Of a DNA stretch of 64,000 nucleotides, positions 22,960 through 32,461 are shown in pieces. The stretch is from Schistocephalus solidus (taxonomy: Eukaryota; Platyhelminthes; Cestoda; Diphyllobothriidea; Diphyllobothriidae), in the NCBI GenBank assembly GCA_017591395.1, contig WEDG01002878.1, positions 273,119-337,118 on the forward strand, given 5' to 3'. The translations under genes and the position numbers were made by a program. Within the stretch, counting starts at the first letter, position 1; each line of letters starts with the position of its first letter. Under the pieces are notes generated by a model. It worked only from the letters and a program-made list of their open reading frames with translations. It was not told the DNA's origin and made no database searches.

Positions 22960-23560
22960 CCGATATCGATGTCATAACGGTAACGTAGTTTAAAAACAAA
23001 AATCGCAACGACCATCAAAATAGACAGGGAGATGAGGCTGTCGTATACGTAAGGACAGGAATCTTGTCCGTTGAACGAGCACACACCCTCGCCCTTAAAT
23101 ATGGATCGGTCTGAATAAAGATAAAGAAGGAAATTCCCTAAACCTAGAACTCCTGACCACCAAACCTCCTGAGCGCAGCTGAAGAGTCGCTCCCCATTTG
23201 GTCAAGCAAGTAGCTAGCCACCAATAATGTCTTATTTCTGGAAATTTAAACACATTGGCAATAGATTGGGGAAAACGGACAGCCGATGACGTGCCAACTT
23301 CCTTTTAGTTGTAAGCTAATGGACCTAACAATCGACCTCGGTCTGACACACAATGTTGCCACGAAACCGATTTAGAGAGCAAATTGCTTGGATATAATTT
23401 TTACGAAGGATTTCTCTAACATCAACGAAAGGTTTTTCAGTGCACTTTTAAATATAAGTGACCATAACAGGCTACTTTGGGATAACTCCATCTATTGTCA
23501 ACGCAGAAGAGAACGGAACGCCAGCGAAGTATAAAAGAAAGGCCACTTTTAACACGAAGA
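22960..23560 (+). mobile_element. Very decayed CR1-like endonuclease remnant C4a
   Basis: Near 23,025-23,090 the frame reads EAVVYVRTGIL, like the GGVALYVR block of LINE endonucleases. Near 23,227-23,290 it reads LISGNLNTLAIDWGKRTADD, matching the LIMGDFNAPHIDW block with the aspartate changed. Stops and frame changes are frequent. With the RT remnant at 24,240-24,680 it may be one old copy interrupted by the SINE-like segment at 23,697-23,900. Confidence 0.5.
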
Positions 23561-23696
23561 ATTTGCCACTTTCCGTTTACTGGCGCTGTCAGTATCCCTA
23601 GAGCACAGAAAAACGCAAAAAACTCCTTTCTACTACGGCTTTAGTTTTGGTGTGGTTTTAGGCTTAGTCAATAATCAAGGAGGAGTTGGTTCTAAG

Positions 23697-23900
23697 TAAA
23701 AACTTTTTAACCCGAGTGGTCTGGTGGGTAGAGCGCGAGAGATGTGGAGAGCGGTTGTTGTTGTTGATGCTTGTTTAGTTGGTTCGACCGTGAGTTTTGT
23801 GCGCTCATGGCGCAGTCAGTAGCGTGGTGGTTCTGGTTGCGAGAGGTCACGGGTTTGAATCCCGGTGTTGGTGGTCTTGTAGGCACGTTCTTTAGGGAAG
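23697..23900 (+). mobile_element. tRNA-derived SINE-like segment with Pol III box motifs
   Basis: At 23,819-23,870 there is a box A-like TGGCGCAGTCAGTAGC followed, at the usual distance, by a box B-like GGGTTTGAATCCCGG. A second box A-like stretch, GTGGTCTGGTGGGTAGAGCG, lies upstream near 23,717. The flanking arms do not form a tRNA acceptor stem, so this is a tRNA-related SINE head, perhaps dimeric, and not a working tRNA gene. Confidence 0.55.
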
Positions 23901-24239
23901 CAGTTTTTTCTCCTATAGTTGATTTTTTTAAAATGGGGGCTCGCTAAACTCTGCCCCTGATTTAACCGTAGGAGTTTTTCACTGCTTTTTCCTGGTTCAC
24001 AATATATTCCAAAGATTGATGACTATTGTTTTAACAATGATGAATCGTTTTGAATCGGATGTGCCTAGCATACTTATAATTTCTGCGGTTGTCCACACAG
24101 AGCAGCAATTATCTAATTTGTATTAATTTATTCCACGGTACTAAGTTTCTAATGATCGGACCCTCTTGACCTTCAATATACAATTTATTAATTAGTATTA
24201 TTATTCAGTGCTTGAATCTTTACTCTTTCTGATATCTGT

Positions 24240-24680
24240 CATGTAAAAATAGTAACTGCATCTCAAAGAAGCAAAATCATCGAGTCCGGACAATATGCCA
24301 GTCAAGTTCTTAGGAGAATTGTCCAGCGAACTCTCCAAGCCACTAGCACATACCTTCGATTATCATTTCAATTACAAAAACTGTCATGCGAATGGAGGCC
24401 AGCAAATTTCTACGTGATATACAAGGGTGGAGCTGGAATTAATGTCAACAATTATCGCCCGTCAGGATAAACCTGTATTTGCTGTAAAATAATGGAAACT
24501 ATAATTAAAAAGATGACAATGAAGTTCCTAGAGTAGAACCACTTACTCTCAGAGCTCCAGCACGGATCCAAACAGAGCCGCTCTTGTCTTTCCAGTCTAT
24601 TGCTCCCGACCGACCATTGGACTCGCGCACTAGAGGAAGATGGAAGTGTCCACGTCATAAACTGTAGTGGCCAAAGACGT
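24240..24680 (+). mobile_element. Decayed CR1-like RT remnant C4b
   Basis: Broken plus-strand readings contain SSPDNMPVKFLGELSSELSKPLAH (in part), then ANFYVIYKGGAGINVNNYRP, ICCKIMETIIKKMTMKFLE and HWTRALEEDGSVHVIN. These match the successive blocks of the CR1-like RT seen intact at 25,850-26,240. Several frame changes are needed. It stops before the catalytic box. Confidence 0.65.
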
Positions 24681-24744
24681 TCAGATACGCACAGACCGAT
24701 TGGTTTGACACACCTGTAGAGATTATAGTGGAAAATGCCTGAAC

Positions 24745-25610
24745 AGGAACAAAGGCGATTTTAATCTGCCAGACAAGGACTGATAGGCAAATTCCTCTCT
24801 GCCAAAACTTCAGAAATTGGTCGACACTTTTAACTTTTCAAACTTTTCCCAACTGGTTAGTTCAGTGACTAGAAATGACAGCATTTACGATGTAATTTTA
24901 AAAAATGATGTCCACCCTCTCTTTATGAATGTCCATCGTGATCTATTCACAAGCGATCATGCACTAATTCATTGTTGTTTTCCAGTCTCCCTTCATACAA
25001 AGCCTGAGGTAAAATGCAATAACCTCTACTGTTGCTAACACAAATCACGAATGAATAAAAAAATTTCGTAAGTGCTCTAGATTGGCATAGCGTATTTTCA
25101 ATCAACGATCCAAACCTTTTCCAAAAGCTATTGCAGAGCCTCACAAAAAAATCCAGGCTTTTATTCCGCTTAAAATTTTTAATTCAAATACAGTCTCTTC
25201 TACTTTTCCACATTTTCTCCAAAAGAGACTTAACAAATTATGAAAGCAGCTTAACGATCCGTCTTAAAGCTCTTTGTCAGTTCACTTAAGGATTGCACAA
25301 ATATTTGAATTAGAATCGAAAATTAGGCTCGTGCGAGATAGGCATAGGGAGTCTCGGGCACTAAGTGATGCCAATTCACCCAGATCTGTTGTTCAAGAAT
25401 CCATGTTCGGTCATTGGCTAAGCGTCTGAATGTTACTCCGCCTTTAATTGACTGTGACAAAAATTTCGTTACAGAGGATTTGGGCGAAGCAGAATTGTTA
25501 AATTCATTTTTTTGCAAACAACTTTACCATTGAAACTAGCCTCACTACCTCAATCCCTCTGCTTTCAAATTCGAATTCATTTCTAACGACCATTAATTAC
25601 TCGCCTTCAA
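24745..25610 (+). mobile_element. Second LINE family (D1), 5' segment: endonuclease C-terminus
   Basis: The reading starts with RGDFNLPDKDW near 24,750 and continues through LVDTFNFSNFSQLV, DVILKNDVHPLF and SDHALIHCCF (24,817-24,985), the GDFN and SDH blocks of a LINE endonuclease. Unlike the CR1-like copies it has the DLIFTN-type block written as DVILKND. A degenerate linker follows. It is interrupted near 25,610-25,640 by CR1-like copy C5; RT sequence of the same style resumes at about 27,600. That the two halves are one element is an inference. Confidence 0.6.
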
Positions 25611-25652
25611 GTATTCAATAAGAAACAGCTCGCATAAAAAATTCACATCCCT

Positions 25653-26645
25653 TTGTTAAAAACGGATGAAGGCGTCGAACTTTGCAAGGACGAGGAAAAG
25701 GCTGAGCATCTATCTGAGTTCTTTCAGTCGGTTTTTACGAGAGAAGCCAATCTAACCGCGGATAACTATAGTGCGGAAGAGATCCCGACAATTGACTCAG
25801 TGGTCATAACAGAACCTATTGTTCTGCAGGAACTACTGAAGCTGGACGAAACCAAATCGCCAGGTCCTGATGTAATACCAGCAAAGTTGTTGAAGGAGTT
25901 GGCCGTTGAGTTGGCAGAACCTTTGTGTCTACTCTTCCAAGCCTCCCTCGCTGCAGGCAGATTGCCACCCGATTGGAAGACCGCGTGGATTTCCCCGATA
26001 CATAAAAGTGGCAGCCGGGCTTCCGTAAATAACTACAGGCCGGTAAGTCTCACCTCCATATGTTGCAAGATTATGGAGCGAATCATCAAACGTGAACGGA
26101 TGCAGTTTCTGGAGCGGCATCATCTTCTCTCTGACGCGCAGCACGGATTCCGCAGAGGAAGGTCCTGTTTAACTAATTTGCTCTACTGTCTGGAACGATG
26201 GACCCGAGCGGTCGATGAAGATAATGTAGTGCACGCAGTCTACATAGACTTCAAGAAGGCCTTTGATAGCGTGCCTCACCAACGTCTCCTATACAAACTC
26301 AACTGTATTGGGGTAAGGGGCAAGCTTTTGAAGTGGATCGAAAACTTCTTGATTGGGCGATCTCAGATTGTCCGTCTTGGCGATCAACAATCGGCGGAGG
26401 TGGCGGTTGAGAGTGGGGTTCCTCAGGGCTCCGTCCTTGTCCCTATCCTCTTCCTTATATACATTGATGACTGCGTAACTGGCTTGGACTGTGACACCGT
26501 CATGTTAGCTGACGATATAAAGCTTTGGAAGGTCATCCACAACGCAGCTGATGAAGAAAATCTACAGGCGAACTTGCATCGACTCGAGGAATGGTCGCTC
26601 AACTGGCTCCTCCCATTCAATGCTACCAAGTGCAATATTCTGTGA
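25653..26645 (+). pseudogene. CR1-like reverse transcriptase, 330 codons open, 5' truncated
   Basis: Blocks in order: LCKDEEKAEHLSEFFQSVFT, DETKSPGPDVIPAKLLKEL (25,845), LPPDWKTAWISPIHKSGSRA (25,965), NNYRPVSLTSICCKIMERII (26,030), LLSDAQHGFRRGRSCLTNLL (26,125), AVYIDFKKAFDSVPHQRLLY (26,238), ESGVPQGSVLVPILFLIYID (26,409) and VMLADDIKLW (26,501). The catalytic box reads LADD, where FADD is usual, with both aspartates kept. The frame ends at 26,645 just after CNIL, before the thumb. There is no methionine start because the copy is truncated; it is a dead fragment. Confidence 0.88.
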
Positions 26646-26865
26646 TTCGGCAGAACCAGCTCCGGGCACCAGAGAATTTACTATCTGGACGACACACCGC
26701 TAACCAGAGGTAGAGGCTCAGAAAGATCTAGGAGTATGGATCACGCCCACACTGAAGCCATCGTTCCATTGCTCAAAAGTAGCAAAATCTGCCATGTCAA
26801 GCTTGTATCTAATTAAACGAGCGTTTGCAAAGTTCGACAAATAGGGCTTTAATAAGGTCTTCGGG

Positions 26866-27333
26866 ATGTTCGTGCGACCACAATTGGAATTTGCCATACA
26901 AGCCTGGAGACCGTGGTCTGTCAAAGACCACAACACCCTTGAGAAGGTCCAAAGACGTGCAAACAAGCTTGTTCAAGGTCAAAGCTGCCTGCCTTACGAG
27001 ACACGATTGTCTAATCTTGATCTGTTTCCTCTGGAATATAGACAGCTACGCGGTGACCTAATACAAGCCTTTCGCATGCTGCGGGGTCAGGATTGTTGCC
27101 TTGCATCTGGCGAATTCTTTGAGCTGGCCACTACCATTACTTTGCGAGGACATCCCATTAAACTACGTGTGACAGGTGCAAGACTCGACACAAGAAGGTT
27201 CGTCTTCTCCAACAGAGTGATTCAGGCCTGGAATGCTCTGCCTGCGGAAATAATAATGTCCCCATCCGTTGACACTTTTAAGCGGAAGTTTGACCAGTAC
27301 AGCCATAAGTACAACCACGACATCCGAACCTAA
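26866..27333 (+). pseudogene. CR1-like LINE C-terminal domain (copy C5)
   Basis: The 155-codon reading contains RPQLEFAIQAWRPW, LEKVQRRANKLVQGQ, LPYETRLSNLDLFPLEYRQL, LRGHPIKLRVTGARLDTRRF and FSNRVIQAWNALPAEI, and ends at SVDTFKRKFDQY. These blocks match 7,790-8,180 plus 14,150-14,215 of copy C1. A frame break in 26,645-26,866 separates it from the RT. This domain is typical of CR1/jockey proteins. Confidence 0.82.
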
Positions 27334-27589
27334 CACATTTCCTGAAACATACTCCCACCCAAATTTCGCGTCATATAAAATACTACTTCCTATGTTTGAG
27401 TAACATTATTTTATAATTGTTTGTCCGATGCCCTGCAGTGTGTCGGGGAGATAACCCTATGTCCAACGTCCCTTATATGTCAGCCTTTTTTAATTTGCAG
27501 TGTCATTGACATTAATAGGGAGCTCAAAGGCTTCGCCTATATTTCCCTTAATAAAACTGAACTGAACATTCGGTTGAAACTGATAACAT

Positions 27590-29180
27590 TCCGAACTCAC
27601 TTATTAAAATTTAAGAAATTTTTCACCTAAAATAAGCAAATTATTCTCAGTATTTCTCAAAAACGGTTTCCTTCCCAATTATTGGAAAACTTCTATTATA
27701 ATTTCAGTTTTTAAATCTGGTTCCCGCTCTGATATTCATAACTATCGTGGTGTTCATAAAACGCCCTCTCTTGCTAAACACTTTGGAAAACTAATTGCAA
27801 AACAAATTACGGATTTTTGCATAAGTAATCAAATTCTCAACTCCTTTCAACATGGTTTTTTACCGGACTGCTCTTATGAAACCTGCCACATGTATTTTTT
27901 AAATCTACTAGCCTTTCTTCGTAATGAGCATCTATCTATAGCAGTTATCGATTTGATTTTAGTAAGGCATTCGATAAAGTGTCTCCTAGACGACTTCTAG
28001 CTAAACTGGAGTCTACAGCATTTAGTAGTCCCCTTACTGGCTTTAGTAGATCTTACCTATCTGATCGAAAACAAAAGGTTTTAGTGTGGTCCTCATACTC
28101 AAGTGCTACCCCAATTGTGAGTGGTGTCATTCAAGGTAACGTATTAGGTCCTTTGTTGCTCTTACTTTAAATAAATGATATTTAATCGATAGCTGAACAT
28201 TGTCAATATTATATTTATGCTGATGACCTCAAATACGTGAATTCCTTCTCTAACTCTAGGGCCGAACGATGCCTAGAATACATTCATTCGGGATTAGACG
28301 CTCTTTCGGCGTGGAGCTCCACATGGCTAATGGAGTTCTCACATGCTAAGTGTCGCTACATGAGTTTTTGGCCTGTAAGGCTGCCGCATCCTGTTATTTT
28401 TAAAGGTTGGCCTATGTCTGAGTGTTCCTTCATCAAGGACCGATAAATTAGACCTTTCACCTCATGCCGATAGAATTACAGCCAAAGCTGCTCAGATTTT
28501 CTGCTTTATTTCCGAAAATTTCTACCTTTCTGAAAGTAGATTAAGACTTTATCTTATGTTTGTACTTCTCATTCTTGAATTTTGCTGTCCTTTCTTCGGT
28601 TTAATGAACAAATCTAGCCGTTCAAAAATTGAAAATATCCAAAAAACACTTCACTAAAAACTCCTGTATCCGTTTCTTTCAATTACTTCCTACTCAGCTA
28701 GATACCAGCTGTCGAAGCTAAAAGTTCTTATGGGTCAGGAGACTGGAAGCAGGCTTCTATCTCCTTTTTCGAATAAATAATGGCTCAAATCACCCCCAAG
28801 CTTTCTGACATTATCCCCATTAATCTTCCTTATAACGTAGGAAATTCTGCACTAATTAAACCTTCTCCTGCATACTCCACGTGTAAACGCTCTCTATTCT
28901 TTATTTCTAGGTATAGCTTTCTTTGGAATAACTTGCCAATTGAAATAAGGTCGTTAACTAGTCTATCTGCATTCAAGCGAAGACTGCGAATGTATCTCAA
29001 CATTGATTTTATTTACCTTTTACTGTCCTCATCTTTTCCGAGCAGCTATCTCTATGACTTAGAAAAAGTACTATCGGGAATTTTAGTAGCCCTCTTGAAA
29101 CTATTTGTTCTCTACCTCGAGTCACCTATGAACCATGATGTCTCCTTATATCATCAGTCATTCAAAAGATGAAGTCATTT
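27590..29180 (+). mobile_element. Second LINE family (D1), 3' segment: RT and C-terminus
   Basis: Plus-strand blocks: FLPNYWKTSI and FKSGSRSDIHNYRG (27,675-27,755), SLAKHFGKLIAKQITDF, FDFSKAFDKVSPRRLLAKLE (27,950), VIQGNVLGPL (28,127), YYIYADDLKYVNSF with the catalytic YADD box (28,208), LDALSAWSSTWLMEF (28,300) and a C-terminal piece 28,780-29,000 with RSLFFISRYSFLWNNLPIEI and TSLSAFKRRLRMYL. The block wording differs consistently from the CR1-like copies, so this is another LINE lineage. Several stops and frame changes are present. Confidence 0.72.
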
Positions 29181-30330
29181 GGACGTACAAAGTCTAAAAT
29201 GCTGTCATTTCATTGGATACTTACCATCATAAGAATTCCAATTCTAAATCCAAAGATGCTAAGACCTCAAGTTCACTGACGCCTTTAGCAAGATTTTGTT
29301 TCATGCGCCATAGTGATCAAAAACGAACCATATCGACAATTAATTACCTCATTCTGAAATGGTACTGCAGCATTAGCCTACTCTTCCACCTAACCTTATT
29401 TTTCTAAGCAGTTTTTCTCCTACGCCCTATTTGAAAACGGAGGCCTATTGAACTCTGCCTCCATTTTTAAGGTAGGGTTTTCTTTAACTGCCTATTTTCT
29501 AATTCTCTATTAATTTCAAAACTGTTGACTTAACAGGACAAGTTCTGCCTACATTATTAAATATTTGTAAATTTTATCTGCACACATTGTCATAATTTTA
29601 TTTCATTACAAATGTTTGTTTAAACAGTGCCTTGTCTGCTCTAACCAAATATAAATTCTAAATTAAAAAAGCTGGCTGGCATGCACAAACTATCAGAATA
29701 TGAAACGAGGCAAGTGTACTATAAATATATACGAACGATAAAGAATCTCAAAAGCGGTTACAAAAGAAAATTTTATAAGGAAATGTGCAATGGTACGTTG
29801 TACGATCTGTTAAGATAGCGTTAAACACCGACATAGTGGCTAAACCACCGGTGCAGAGCACTTGGCTGTCGGCAACTGCAGGGAAAGGCCATGGAATTAC
29901 TGACGAGAGAGTATGAGAGTGATTGATTAACTGCGAGCGTTGTGGTAAGGGGTATCAAGGAAAAAGGGAGAGGGTCGCCAGCCATTTTCCTAACTCATGA
30001 AATCTTATGGATTTCATGAGTTACGACCCGTTACGTGAAATCAGCGCACGCTCCGTCCACCAAAGTTTTGCATCAATAAAGAATCGATCGTTAGGAAAAA
30101 TAAGGCTGATTGTTGTTTACAAATTAATATAGCATTGTCTAGAAATATTAATTATTTTAGAAAAGGTAATAATTTCGAAAAGGTTAAAAATCTACTCAGT
30201 TGAGAAAACTGAAGTTTTAAATGTATAGGAAGCCTGCCCATGCAATAAAACGAGTGAATAAAGCAGAAAAAGTATAATTAATTTGAAAAATAGTCTTTTT
30301 CAGTGTTTTACACATACAGCAGTATGTGCA
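29181..30330. other. AT-rich stretch with one perfect inverted repeat
   Basis: I see no gene here. A perfect 14-bp inverted repeat occurs at 29,991-30,004 and 30,010-30,023 (arm TAACTCATGAAATC, 5-base loop TTATG). Confidence 0.6.
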
Positions 30331-30339
30331 AATAGCAAT

Positions 30340-31330
30340 CGATATCATCCGTATATCGCAAGGATATCGATCATGTCGAGATAGATATATCGACTTTGAC
30401 CTCTTTGCCCGATATATGCCTAATATCGGGATTTGTCGACATCGGTGAAAGAGGTTCGGATACTTCTTACACTACCCCCCATTTAAAACGAATACATACG
30501 GAACGCCCATCATTATTTCTTTACTGTGACCGCCAACTACGTAACCATTACTTCCCATCCTATTACCTCGCGTATCGCACCACTGCAGTCGCATTTTCCC
30601 GTTTCCCAACGTTTTGTAAAAAAAATGTGAAACACATAGTTGATGGGAACTTTAAAAAATTGTATTACACAACGTCCATAATAATATATGCACAATAATG
30701 GATATTAGTCTACTAAATATAAACAATAGGGGTTGTGGAATACGTTCAATCAGGGGTTAGGCGGGTTGTCAAGATGGGAATTTGAAGTGGAGGTGGCTAG
30801 TTCTGGGTGGCATTCTAAAAATAGACAGTTAAGCAATATAAGCAACAGTTATGAAATATATATTCATATAACCCTAATAGCATGTCTATATCAGTCGTAT
30901 GTCGCCCTGATATCGACATGTCGAGATACGTATATCGACTTTTGTCGAAATAGGCGAGAGGTTCGGATACTTCCTACGCAATCCCCCACCATGAAAACGA
31001 TTACATACGAACGCCCATTATTATTACTATACTGCGACCGCCGACTACGTAACCATCATTTCCCATCCTATTTAGATAGCGTATACGCGTATATTATGGG
31101 ATATAACCATTACCCGGACGAAGTTAAGAAATTATCAACACGTTTTCCTTATTTTATTGAAAAAAATATATTATAAAAAGGTTAAAATAATAAATGTACA
31201 AAAATAATAATTAGTAATCGTTAATCATCATTCGTTGTAGGGATATGTACAATTAGGGGGTAGGTGTTTTGTCCTCGGGGAGAATAGGGGATGACGTGGC
31301 AATTGCTGCTTGGTCTTCTATAAAGAGATA
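30340..31330. repeat. Diverged ~507-bp tandem duplication with CGATA-rich palindromes
   Basis: A block around 30,340-30,840 recurs around 30,885-31,330. The string GAGGTTCGGATACTTC at 30,451 is repeated at 30,958 with CCTAC in place of CTTAC after it, and the following 120 bp (CATACG-AACGCCCAT, ACCGCC-ACTACGTAACCAT, TTCCCATCCTAT) match with scattered changes. Both copies start with CGATAT-rich, partly palindromic sequence containing CATGTCGAGATA. It lies just downstream of the minus-strand DUF4806-like gene. Confidence 0.75.
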
Positions 31331-31355
31331 ATGTGGTAAAGTGTAAATAAATTAA

Positions 31356-32250
31356 CTAACCGTAAAAAGGCAATTCATTTGGATGCCTTTGCACCCTCTT
31401 CCCGGCCGCATCGAGTGACCGTTTTAGGCGCCTTATAAATGCTGCCTCCAAATCATATAGGCTTGTTTGGGCGCCTCCAGTCCACTTGATGTACAGTCCT
31501 ACATAGTTTGAAATTTAAAAGACGTGTTATAACCTACCTGTAATGACTTCGTACACCTTTGATCCTCCCAATGCTTCCTTTCCTTTCCGTCCTTGGAAAT
31601 TAAGTTCCAAGGCGATAGCATCGTCAAAAATAGAATAAAATACGCTTGACAAAGTCATCGGTATTTCTGCCACCTAGGCACTGTAAATAGGACTCCTTAG
31701 TCAAAGTGTTAGTGAATGACGGTAACTAACCAATTCCTTGCGGAATGATGAGTCGAGTAGCCGGGCATTCAATTGTCTGAACCCAGCGCGGCTTGTAATG
31801 GGCTGCGACACTGGATTAGCCGGCATTTGAAAGCTCTGTTGATTTGAGCTTGTACTTGCCCCGGTTTGGGCCAGCTCTTGCGTTCGTTGTCTTGAGACAA
31901 GTCGGCGTAACATTCCCATAACCCACAACTGGCGCTTCGCCAATATGTTTAAACTTTCGGTTAAGTGTGGCCAGCTGGGTCCCTATGGAGTCCGTTTGCC
32001 CTAAGGATTGTGACGAGCCTTTTGCATTCAAACCACATATTAAAAAACGGTCTTACCTGGGCGTTCAGCAGACCGGGTAGGCAAAGTTTCTGCTGAAGAC
32101 TCTGCTTGGTCCAATGCGTCTGCTTCCTATTTGAACTTATATTTCGAATAGGCAACCTACCGGTGATAGGGGCGGTGTTTCGTCCCATAAGAACTCTGAG
32201 TCCTCCTCCTTGCTTCGACGAGGCCTCTTGGAGTGTCGTTGGAAGCTCAT
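31356..32250 (-). CDS. DUF4806-like protein gene, five exons with very short introns
   Basis: I chain five minus-strand exons with canonical GT-AG sites: 32,250-32,161, 32,126-32,057, 32,000-31,731, 31,680-31,538 and 31,498-31,356 (TAG stop). Introns are 34, 56, 50 and 39 nt. The start ATG opens a basic/acidic N-terminus (MSFQRHSKRPRRSKEEDSEF). Exon 3 has a helical NILAKRQLWVMGMLRRLVSR stretch. Exons 3-5 carry FRQLNARLLDSSFRKEL, CLGGRNTDDFVKRILFY, ALELNFQGRKGKEALGGSK and VYEVITGLYIKW, the pattern of the DUF4806 domain as I know it. Two 1-nt excesses at homopolymers (TTTAAA near 31,951 and TTTTT near 31,630) break the frame. About 237 residues. Its position beside a transposase suggests a transposon accessory gene; function is unknown. 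Confidence 0.6.
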
Positions 32251-32461
32251 GCTAAAATCTACAACCGCACAGTAAGGTAGAAGTTATGGGGTGTTAATCC
32301 TTAAGCTATTGCCACTTCATCCCTTCATTGCACGTGAACCTCTACCTACGTGGGCTGTGCGGTTGTAGGGTTCACGCGCAATGTTCCCCTAGGAAGGGTG
32401 TGTAAATGGCCGATGTTTCAAATTTCTAAAGTTGCCTTACGCCACGGGTCGATTAATTCTA

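Larger units (their letters stand above)
25640..27570 (+). mobile_element. CR1-like LINE copy C5, 5' truncated with complete 3' end
   Basis: This copy begins at the RT linker and runs to the family 3' end. It carries the longest RT of the CR1-like family in the window (25,653-26,645), a C-terminal domain (26,866-27,333), a short 3' untranslated region, a stem-loop at about 27,516-27,541 and two ACTGA-type repeats at 27,555-27,566. 5' truncation and the simple-repeat end are typical of LINEs. It appears to sit inside the second LINE family D1. Confidence 0.85.

Noticed and set aside
30396..31176. Open readings of 100 and 147 codons as protein genes
   Set aside because: They run through the ~507-bp tandem repeat, and the repeated DNA is not read in a way that suggests selection on protein.
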